NCBI GenBank assembly: GCA_003518205.1
Contig: DOZC01000039.1
Span: forward strand, 1-7,342
Direction: 5' to 3'
DNA length: 7,342 bases
From: Minisyncoccota bacterium
Lineage (GTDB): Bacteria > Patescibacteriota > Microgenomatia > UBA1400 > PJMF01
The translations under genes and the position numbers were made by a program. The notes below the pieces were generated by a model. That model was not told the origin of the DNA, ran no database searches, and saw only the letters and a program-made list of their open reading frames with translations. This document shows, piece by piece, positions 1 to 5,084 of this stretch (positions within the stretch are counted from its first letter, which is position 1; every line of letters begins with the position of its first letter).

Positions 1-98
1 ACAAGAAATTGTACAGACTCAATTTTTCTCGCCTTAAATATGGATTTGGCAACGATTTACATGCTATGCTGAGTCATCTCTCAACTGAAGTTAACCAA

Positions 99-470
99 AT
101 GATAAACAGTGAAGCCTATTTGCTTTTTCTTACAGGAATGGCGTTTTTGTTCGTTCACGAATTGGATGCCATTCAACATCATGAATGGCGCTTCTTTTTC
201 TCTCTCGTTCCTGTGAGCAATTCCACAGCCCACCGGCTGTTCGCAGCAGCTCACATTCCTCTCTTCGTGTTCATCCTATGGAATGTATCTCTCCTATGGT
301 TTCAAATCGGATTTGATATCTTCCTCATCATCCATGCGGCCCTGCATGTGATCCTGAGACAACATCCCCAAATTACCTTCAACAATGGGTTTTCTCGTTT
401 ATGGGTTTTTGGCGGAGCGCTGATTGGCTTTGTTCATCTTATAGTGCTGAACATAGTCCTGTTGCTCTAA
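99..470 (+). CDS. Small four-helix membrane protein with HExD and HEWR motifs (DUF6713/HXXEE-like)
   Basis: From the ATG at 99 the product is 123 residues with four hydrophobic segments, at about 6-19, 46-61, 64-78 and 98-122. The first ends in an HELD motif (H20, E21, D23), followed by HHEWR (H27-R31); further histidines lie in helix 3 (HAALH). This pattern matches my recollection of the DUF6713 family of small membrane proteins, related in style to HXXEE proteins; their function is unknown and the paired His/Glu/Asp could bind metal (inference). The frame stays open upstream to a TTG at 9 and an ATG at 66, but residues encoded before 99 look unlike the family, so 99 is preferred although no strong Shine-Dalgarno precedes it. 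The next gene starts 11 bases after the stop, suggesting co-transcription. Confidence 0.6.
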   Translation: MINSEAYLLFLTGMAFLFVHELDAIQHHEWRFFFSLVPVSNSTAHRLFAAAHIPLFVFILWNVSLLWFQIGFDIFLIIHAALHVILRQHPQITFNNGFSRLWVFGGALIGFVHLIVLNIVLLL

Positions 471-481
471 AACAAATACAT

Positions 482-1210
482 ATGACTTTAGATAAAATAG
501 GGCTCAAGCAGGTTGTGTATTTTGGTACAACTGAATTAGTGGAACTATTGCTGGAGCCACTTGAATTTTTACTCCTCGGCAAAATGCTTGATTCTAGATT
601 AATGAATGGCAAAGAAATTGACTCTGGCAGCTTAGAGCAACTTGTAAAAAAGCAAACAAAGATTAAATCAAACTCTAAAGAGTATGAATACTGGGTAGCA
701 ATTTTTTCTCTTATAAGTGAATTTGGTGAACATTCCGAAATAGGGTTTTATCTTGAGGATAAATTTAATAGAAGAAGAGATCGCATCGATTCGCTCAAAG
801 ATTTAGAAGCTTTTAAACAAGAAAACAATCAATGCGATGTGATAATTAAAAATGAAAGAAAAGTTTATGAGTTTCAGTTGAAGCGTTATAGAGATGAATG
901 GACCGAAAAAGCACTTTTTGATTTCATAAAAAAGAAAATCCTTCAATATAGTGATCCAATCAACTATTTGATAGCAATTCAAAGTAATGTCGTAGGTCCA
1001 ATTTCATTGGAATTTTTAGAGAACCTAAGTAGCAACCTTGGTAAACTAGCAATAAAAAAAGATTTAGGAATAATTTGTTTTACATTTAATGCAAACAATG
1101 AACATATAATAACTGTGCGCGTATACCCAGACTATCGTGTTACCAAGCAACCTTTTGTGAGTGGCTCAGATCAAGTCAAAAAGTTGTACAATGTGCAAGG
1201 CACTCATTGA
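482..1210 (+). CDS. Hypothetical protein with possible PD-(D/E)xK nuclease-like core
   Basis: I do not recognise this 242-residue protein by family. It is soluble, lysine and glutamate rich, with a leucine-rich N-terminal 45 residues. The middle contains a pattern seen in PD-(D/E)xK folds: a helix with acidic residues (SEIGFYLED, 85-93), a strand carrying D119 (CDVII), and a second strand with E130 and Q132-L-K134 (YEFQLK), followed by a basic helix. In that superfamily the Asp and the Glu/Gln-x-Lys ligate the metal; the assignment here is inference from spacing. The frame extends upstream to an ATG at 401 inside the preceding gene, but ATG 482 avoids the overlap. No Shine-Dalgarno is visible. 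The sequence is clearly AT-richer than the genes from 1992 onward, consistent with recent acquisition. It ends in TGA. Confidence 0.6.
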   Translation: MTLDKIGLKQVVYFGTTELVELLLEPLEFLLLGKMLDSRLMNGKEIDSGSLEQLVKKQTKIKSNSKEYEYWVAIFSLISEFGEHSEIGFYLEDKFNRRRDRIDSLKDLEAFKQENNQCDVIIKNERKVYEFQLKRYRDEWTEKALFDFIKKKILQYSDPINYLIAIQSNVVGPISLEFLENLSSNLGKLAIKKDLGIICFTFNANNEHIITVRVYPDYRVTKQPFVSGSDQVKKLYNVQGTH

Positions 1211-1263
1211 GCGGTTAATAAGCTAGCTTACTGTTCTTCGAAGCAGGTTCGACTTCGTCCAGC

Positions 1264-1290
1264 CAGTGACCCATTGCGGGATTTTCACTG
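1264..1290. repeat. Intergenic stem-loop
   Basis: CAGTGA at 1264-1269 is the exact reverse complement of TCACTG at 1285-1290, and inside it CCC (1270-1272) can pair with GGG (1278-1280). The hairpin lies between the ends of the converging genes at 482-1210 and 1335-1868. Neither side is followed by a T-run, so it is not a standard intrinsic terminator. Its role is unknown. Confidence 0.35.
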
Positions 1291-1334
1291 CTTCTAATGT
1301 TAACCTACTACTATTTACTAAGTGGAAAAAACAT

Positions 1335-1868
1335 TTATCGTATTGGAATCGTTGGTTTTAAATGAAACAATACAACTGGATTATAATCTGGATGATAAGG
1401 AGCTGTTTCCTCTGGTGAGAATCTGTAATTTTGGTATGAGGAAGTGTAGTGCAAACAACATACGCCCATCCAAAGAATAAGAGTTGGGCTTGAGTCACTC
1501 CAAGTTACGGGATAGCGTTCTTTAGTGATTTCGACACCAGCTGGAATTTTTGCATTTTCCTTAAAATCAGTAATTGATTCGTCCAAATATTCAGTGAGGC
1601 CAATTCTCGCAACCTGAAGATTTAAATATTTTTCCCATAAATTAATTTTTGGGATTATATCTCTGGGTGATACTGTCAGCCGCGGATCGTTTTTTATAAC
1701 ATCATCAATAAATCGTTGATTAAGAATTTTTTTTGGGAACAAATGATTCCATGTCATCAGTAAAGCAAAATAAAAACATCCGCTATCTTGAGAATGGGCA
1801 ATTTTCAAAAACTCTGCTAATCGATCTCTTTGAATTGCTCCAATGGCTTTTTCTTTCAAATCAAACAT
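1335..1868 (-). CDS. Hypothetical protein, possible papain-like (C39-type) cysteine peptidase
   Basis: An unrecognised 177-residue protein without signal peptide or obvious membrane segment. Near the N-terminus a DSGCFYFAL stretch (28-36) places C31 at the start of a predicted helix. Near the C-terminus a hydrophobic strand leads to LHYTSSYQ with H140, followed by an acidic/proline segment with D161. A Cys at a helix start plus a late strand-borne His resembles papain-like folds such as peptidase C39, but the motifs are weak and no homology can be claimed. The reading frame is AT-rich like the gene at 482-1210. On the minus strand a TATAAT sits seven bases before the ATG, leaving no room for a ribosome binding site. 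The gene is divergent from the purine enzyme at 1992. Confidence 0.55.
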   Translation of the reverse strand: MFDLKEKAIGAIQRDRLAEFLKIAHSQDSGCFYFALLMTWNHLFPKKILNQRFIDDVIKNDPRLTVSPRDIIPKINLWEKYLNLQVARIGLTEYLDESITDFKENAKIPAGVEITKERYPVTWSDSSPTLILWMGVCCLHYTSSYQNYRFSPEETAPYHPDYNPVVLFHLKPTIPIR

Positions 1869-1875
1869 ATCTTGA

Positions 1876-1881
1876 ATTATA
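1876..1881 (-). promoter_or_regulatory. -10-like TATAAT upstream of the 1335-1868 gene
   Basis: Read on the minus strand, this is a perfect TATAAT that ends seven bases before the ATG at 1868. Transcription would begin at or next to the start codon, giving a leaderless mRNA. No convincing -35 hexamer is present 16-18 bases upstream, and AT-rich intergenic DNA produces such hexamers by chance. Confidence 0.35.
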
Positions 1882-1940
1882 TGGGCTCAGTCAAGATGCT
1901 GGGATTAAGGAACTTCGATCATTCCATAATTTATTTCCTG

Positions 1941-1946
1941 TATACT
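1941..1946 (+). promoter_or_regulatory. -10-like TATACT upstream of the GuaB/GuaC-family gene
   Basis: TATACT lies 45 bases before the ATG at 1992 and would give a leader of about 39 bases containing the AGAAAGGG ribosome binding site at 1979-1986. No good -35 element accompanies it, so the call is tentative. Confidence 0.28.
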
Positions 1947-1991
1947 TAATTTCGTTGGTTTTGGTAGTACCTCTTGTAAGAAAGGGTGACT

Positions 1992-3038
1992 ATGTCGAAA
2001 AAGTTCTATCAAGCTTTGGGAAAAACCGAAACTTGGCCAGATTTGACTCATACAGCTCCGACCTCGCTTTCATACAGCGATGTGATTTTGCTCCCCCAAA
2101 ATTCTACGATTAAATCTCGCTCTGATGTTAGCCTCGAAGTTCAGTTTGGTCCCTATACTCTGACCAAACCCATAATTTCCGCTCCGATGGATACAGTTTC
2201 GGGGGAGAAAATGATTCGGTTATTGGCCGAGATGGGAGCTTTAGGATCATTACCAACTGGAGACTTGGTAACAAATCTTGCTTTATGCGATCAGTTGAGT
2301 CATGAAAAAATTCCTTGTCTTTATGCAATTTCGCTCAAAGATGCGTTTAAAACTGCCAAGCAATTTCAAGATCGGGGGGCAGAAATGATTCTAATTGATA
2401 TCGCCTATGGTGGGATTGATTTGGCTAAAAAAGTGGCCCAGGAAATCAAGCAAAAACTCAAACTCTGGGTGGTATTGGGAAACATTGCGACTTATGAGCA
2501 GGCTCTGGATTATAAAAAACATCAAGTCGATATTGCTCGAGTGGGAATCGGGCCAGGGGGTTTGTGCACCACGCGCTTGGTAGCCGGATCTGGCTTGCCT
2601 CAACTTTCAGCAGTGTTTGAAACTACCAGTGCCGGAATTCCGATTATCGCCGATGGCGGCATTAAACATCCTGGTGATGTGGCCAAAGCCATTGCGGCTG
2701 GAGCCACCACAGTCATGATTGGTTCTCTGTTAACCGGAACCGAAGAGGCTCCGGGAGAAGTGATTGGAGGTAAAAAATATGCTCGCGGTCAAGCCTCGAT
2801 GGACTATATGAAGGATCGCGGTATTTCTCAATCCGGCTTTCGTTCCGCCGAAGGTATCTCTACTATGGTGCCCTTTAAAGGTTCGGCAGAGTTAGTCATC
2901 AACGATATTGTGGGTGGTTTGAGAAGTGCCATGTCTTACAGTGGAGCAAGCAGCATTGCGGAGTTTCAAAAGCGAGCCATTTTTGCTTTGGTATCAGAAT
3001 CGGCTCGGGGCGAAGCTAGACCTCATATTTTGGAATAG
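1992..3038 (+). CDS. IMP dehydrogenase/GMP reductase family protein, CBS-less, GMP-reductase-like
   Basis: A 348-residue TIM-barrel enzyme of the GuaB/GuaC family. Signatures in order: SAPMDTVS (63-70) at the nucleotide site; [11 protein letters not shown] (185-195) with catalytic C192; the phosphate-binding ADGGI segment (220-224); and [12 protein letters not shown] near 286-297 with E287. It acts on IMP/XMP or GMP/IMP in cytosolic purine interconversion. The tandem CBS insert of typical ~490-residue IMP dehydrogenases is absent, and the stretch before the EG motif is short with an FRSAEG that resembles the YRASEG of GMP reductases. The C-terminal ARPH recalls IMPDH, so the reaction direction is unsettled. 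AGAAAGGG at 1979-1986 is well placed for ATG 1992 rather than the in-frame GTG at 1986. A glycine precedes L-Cys where most homologues have serine. Confidence 0.9.
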   Translation: MSKKFYQALGKTETWPDLTHTAPTSLSYSDVILLPQNSTIKSRSDVSLEVQFGPYTLTKPIISAPMDTVSGEKMIRLLAEMGALGSLPTGDLVTNLALCDQLSHEKIPCLYAISLKDAFKTAKQFQDRGAEMILIDIAYGGIDLAKKVAQEIKQKLKLWVVLGNIATYEQALDYKKHQVDIARVGIGPGGLCTTRLVAGSGLPQLSAVFETTSAGIPIIADGGIKHPGDVAKAIAAGATTVMIGSLLTGTEEAPGEVIGGKKYARGQASMDYMKDRGISQSGFRSAEGISTMVPFKGSAELVINDIVGGLRSAMSYSGASSIAEFQKRAIFALVSESARGEARPHILE

Positions 3039-3102
3039 ATACCGCCAGGCAGTGGAGAGTTGGTACTTCAGGGTTATGAGAGATTGGATGGTTGGCGAAA
3101 AC

Positions 3103-3870
3103 TTAACTGATTTTGAAGATTTTTCTTAAGGTATTGCCGCCAGCATTTCCGGCCATCACAGTTAAAATTATTCCAACCAAACACAAAATCAACTCAGTAA
3201 AAAATTTGTTCCTGAGAGGATTCTCTACATCAGGATAGTATTCATGTAATCGACTATTTGCCATTAGAGCTTTAATGAGTTCTTGATATGGCACATAGTG
3301 AACCTGTTGATCTGGTCCAGTTAAGGCGGCGCAGGAATTTTTAGATGTTGCAGCTTGTGGAGTATCTACAGGACAAGAAACGATGGGAAAAGTTTGAGAT
3401 ACAGATTGACTCCAGCCACCACCATCGACGTTGGTGGTAGTGCTGCGGCCTCCAAGATCTTCTGGTCTTGGTTCAGAAATGTCCAGTTCCCACATACACG
3501 CGTCTCTTAGATTAGTTGGTTGAGAAGTTGGATAGTTAGCTGCCAAATCATTACAAGCAGCAGTGGGATTTAGCTCAGTGTCAACAGTATAGCTAGTGCC
3601 ATAGCGCTGTTGATTGAGTCCAGTGACAATAAGTTTAACTCCGTTGGGAATGCCATTTTTATCTGTAGTTATCACTACTTGGCAGTCAAGTTTACTGATT
3701 CCCGATTCGGCACATTCATTAGTTAGATTTAAAGCCGAGCCAATAATTTCTTCCAACTCTCCTGGAGTTAAAGTTTGAGCTTGAAGAGCAATAGGTAAGC
3801 GAGGTAGAGGCTCAACTCTTGAGGGGCCAGATTGTTGATTTTGCCACCATACAGCTATGGATTCGATCAT
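3103..3870 (-). CDS. Hypothetical six-cysteine protein with C-terminal membrane anchor
   Basis: I do not recognise this 255-residue protein. There is no N-terminal signal peptide; an in-frame stop five codons upstream of the ATG rules out an unseen extension. The bulk is soluble, with six cysteines (C53, C63, C106, C125, C166, C180) and a Ser/Thr/Gly-rich linker around 141-160. A single hydrophobic helix occupies about 223-240 and is followed by a short basic tail (TLRKIFK). Six cysteines suggest disulfides and an extracytoplasmic domain, with the basic tail inside; that would be an N-out, tail-type anchor (inference). An extended -10 lies just upstream on the minus strand. Its 3' end faces the 3' end of the GuaB/GuaC-family gene, 64 bases apart, with no clear terminator between. 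Confidence 0.65.
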   Translation of the reverse strand: MIESIAVWWQNQQSGPSRVEPLPRLPIALQAQTLTPGELEEIIGSALNLTNECAESGISKLDCQVVITTDKNGIPNGVKLIVTGLNQQRYGTSYTVDTELNPTAACNDLAANYPTSQPTNLRDACMWELDISEPRPEDLGGRSTTTNVDGGGWSQSVSQTFPIVSCPVDTPQAATSKNSCAALTGPDQQVHYVPYQELIKALMANSRLHEYYPDVENPLRNKFFTELILCLVGIILTVMAGNAGGNTLRKIFKIS

Positions 3871-3881
3871 AATTAGATCAA

Positions 3882-3890
3882 ATTATATCA
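3882..3890 (-). promoter_or_regulatory. Extended -10 promoter (TGATATAAT) for the 3103-3870 gene
   Basis: On the minus strand this reads TG-A-TATAAT, a full extended -10 that does not need a -35 element. It ends 11 bases before the ATG at 3870, so the leader would be only about four bases, too short for a Shine-Dalgarno sequence. The surrounding DNA is AT-rich, which raises the chance of a coincidental match. Confidence 0.5.
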
Positions 3891-3924
3891 CTTGGAGTTA
3901 TTGAGGAATTACTGAGGAAAAATT

Positions 3925-3936
3925 GGTTCTGTCCCC
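3925..3936 (-). repeat. GGGGACAGAACC motif flanked by A/T runs
   Basis: On the minus strand GGGGACAGAACC is preceded by an A-run and followed by a short AATTTTT stretch. From memory, closely similar GGGGACAG sequences flank genes for REP-associated tyrosine transposases in many genomes. No transposase is present in this window and the motif occurs once here, so it may be a remnant or a coincidence. Confidence 0.25.
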
Positions 3937-4019
3937 TTTTTCTTTTGCCAGGGAAAAATTTTGGGAAGTTTAATCTTAAAAAAAGATTTTTGATTTTTTT
4001 TACTAATTCTTTGATCAAC

Positions 4020-4166
4020 TTAACTTGATCGCTTCACGGTCTTTGGCCTGGTGTGATTATTTTGTCTGGCTTTACTAAACCAGGCTAAAATTAAAATCAA
4101 CCACTCCAAAGAAGTGTCGCGATTTAAAGTTGTTTCATTAGCTAAATAGTGACGTGAAGTTTCCAT
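4020..4166 (-). CDS. Possible 48-residue small protein
   Basis: An open frame of 48 codons from the ATG at 4166. Support comes from its start: GGGAG (minus strand, 4172-4176) sits five bases before the ATG, one of the better ribosome binding sites in the window, and a TATACT lies further upstream at 4193-4198. The product has a polar N-terminal part, a short hydrophobic stretch (LEWLILILAWF, about 20-30) and a strongly basic tail ending KTVKRSS. The hydrophobic stretch is short for a membrane span but could support peripheral association. A longer version from a TTG at 4208 would overlap the promoter and is less likely. It may be a chance ORF; no family is recognised. Confidence 0.35.
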   Translation of the reverse strand: METSRHYLANETTLNRDTSLEWLILILAWFSKARQNNHTRPKTVKRSS

Positions 4167-4192
4167 ATGTGCTCCCAAGACATGTGCCGCGG

Positions 4193-4200
4193 AGTATACT
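4193..4200. promoter_or_regulatory. Palindromic -10 element (AGTATACT), possible bidirectional promoter
   Basis: AGTATACT is its own reverse complement, so each strand carries TATACT. Plus: 4195-4200, ending nine bases before the methyltransferase ATG at 4210. Minus: 4193-4198, placing a start near 4186 upstream of the GGGAG and ATG of the 48-codon ORF. Symmetric -10 elements are known to give divergent transcription in bacteria. No -35 is evident on either side. Confidence 0.4.
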
Positions 4201-4209
4201 ACTCTCAAG

Positions 4210-4992
4210 ATGTTAAACCAAGATTCTTCCTGGCAAAACGTGAGTGGTTGGTATGATCAGTTAGTGGGTCAAACCGGTCATCATTTTCACAGTCAGGTAA
4301 TTTTTCCCTATTTAAAAACTCATTGGTCTGTTGTTGCTGGCGAGTCAGTTTTAGATTTAGCTTGCGGTCAGGGAGTTCTGGCTAAGTTTTTAGGGTCGGC
4401 AGTTAGCTACATTGGGGTGGATATAGCCAGGAATTTAATTGAGGCAGCTCAAAAATCTGATCAAAACTTACTTCATAAATACATTACGGCTGATGTGACT
4501 CAGAATTTAGAGGTGCGGCTAAAAACTGCCAAAGCTCAACTCAAAATTGATAAATTTGATCACGCCGCTTGTATTTTGGCTCTGCAAAATCTGGCCCATC
4601 CCAGTGAATGTTTAAAAAATATAGGTCCCCAGTTAAAGTCCGGCGGCACCGCCATCCTAGTTTTAAATCATCCGTGTTTTAGAATTCCCCGTCAATCTGG
4701 TTGGGATACCAATCCCGCCACCAAATTGGTTTATCGTTGGATTAATCGTTACTTGAGTTTTTTGGAAATTCCCATCAAAGCCCATCCGGGCCAAAGAAAT
4801 AGCCCAGTAACTTGGTCATATCACTTTGCTTTGCAAGATTTGTTTAGTTGGTTGCGTGAGGCTGGCTTGGTGGTGACTGATCTAGCAGAACTGGTATCTG
4901 ATAAAGAGAGTTTGGGCAAAGCAGCTAAAGCTGAAAATCGGAGTCGGGCCGAGATTCCTTTGTTTATGGTGATTCAGGCCAAAAAATTGTAG
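4210..4992 (+). CDS. Class I SAM-dependent methyltransferase
   Basis: A 260-residue Rossmann-fold methyltransferase, cytosolic, transferring the methyl group of S-adenosylmethionine to an unknown acceptor. SAM-binding motif I is VLDLACGQG (47-55); motif II has D71 in YIGVDIA; ADV (94-96) follows; and the motif IV strand is FDHAACILALQNL (116-128). The C-terminal half carries HPCFRIPRQSGW (154-165), TWSYH (201-205) and ENRSRAEIPLF (242-252), which I associate with a UbiE/BioC-like bacterial subgroup of unassigned substrate. The N-terminal WYDQLVG region looks native, supporting the ATG at 4210. No Shine-Dalgarno precedes it; a TATACT ends nine bases upstream, so the mRNA may be nearly leaderless. 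The enolase gene follows 92 bases downstream on the same strand. Confidence 0.9.
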   Translation: MLNQDSSWQNVSGWYDQLVGQTGHHFHSQVIFPYLKTHWSVVAGESVLDLACGQGVLAKFLGSAVSYIGVDIARNLIEAAQKSDQNLLHKYITADVTQNLEVRLKTAKAQLKIDKFDHAACILALQNLAHPSECLKNIGPQLKSGGTAILVLNHPCFRIPRQSGWDTNPATKLVYRWINRYLSFLEIPIKAHPGQRNSPVTWSYHFALQDLFSWLREAGLVVTDLAELVSDKESLGKAAKAENRSRAEIPLFMVIQAKKL

Positions 4993-5013
4993 AGGAGAAT
5001 GAATTGCAATATC

Positions 5014-5042
5014 TTGAAAATTGCTAGATTGAATGCTTTACT
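5014..5042 (+). promoter_or_regulatory. Weak promoter candidate before the enolase gene
   Basis: TTGAAA at 5014-5019 and TTTACT at 5037-5042 are separated by 17 bases, five of six and four of six matches to the sigma-70 consensus. The pair lies in the 92-base gap between the methyltransferase and enolase genes and would give a leader of about 36 bases. Confidence 0.25.
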
Positions 5043-5084
5043 AGCTGTGTGACCACGAAATATTTGACCAACTGAAAGAATGAC

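Noticed and set aside
9..98. N-terminal extension of the membrane protein to a TTG at 9 or an ATG at 66
   Set aside because: The extra residues precede the first membrane helix, look unlike the family, and no start signal supports them; the ATG at 99 fits the expected length.
401..481. Upstream extension of the 482-1210 gene to an ATG at 401
   Set aside because: It overlaps the membrane-protein gene by 70 bases with no ribosome binding site; ATG 482 fits directly after the upstream stop.
1241..1263. tRNA-like T-loop (GGTTCGA at 1246-1252)
   Set aside because: The flanking bases cannot form the five-base T stem, and no acceptor, D or anticodon arms are found.
1211..1334. Integron attC site between the small accessory genes
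   Set aside because: No pair of core sites with the GTTRRRY consensus and matching inverse core could be found.
1733..2113. 126-codon plus-strand frame
   Set aside because: It is antisense to the 1335-1868 gene and runs into the start of the GuaB/GuaC-family gene in another frame, with no recognisable domain.
2128..2603. Open frames antisense to and in alternative frame within the GuaB/GuaC-family gene
   Set aside because: The conserved enzyme motifs fix the true frame; these are shadows.
2926..3129. 67-codon frame across the end of the GuaB/GuaC-family gene
   Set aside because: It starts inside the enzyme in another frame, extends into the end of the opposing gene, and lacks any motif.
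3972..4001. AATCTT/AAGATT hairpin followed by T-runs, terminator-like on the plus strand
   Set aside because: The stem is almost entirely A/T, and no plus-strand gene ends nearby; the neighbouring genes are on the minus strand or start downstream.
4167..4208. TTG-initiated extension of the 48-codon small protein
   Set aside because: It would start downstream of no usable signal and cover the proposed promoter; the ATG at 4166 has a well spaced GGGAG.
4999..5052. 17-codon ORF just after the methyltransferase stop (possible leader peptide)
   Set aside because: The AGGAG before it is only one base from the ATG, and a frame this short is expected by chance.
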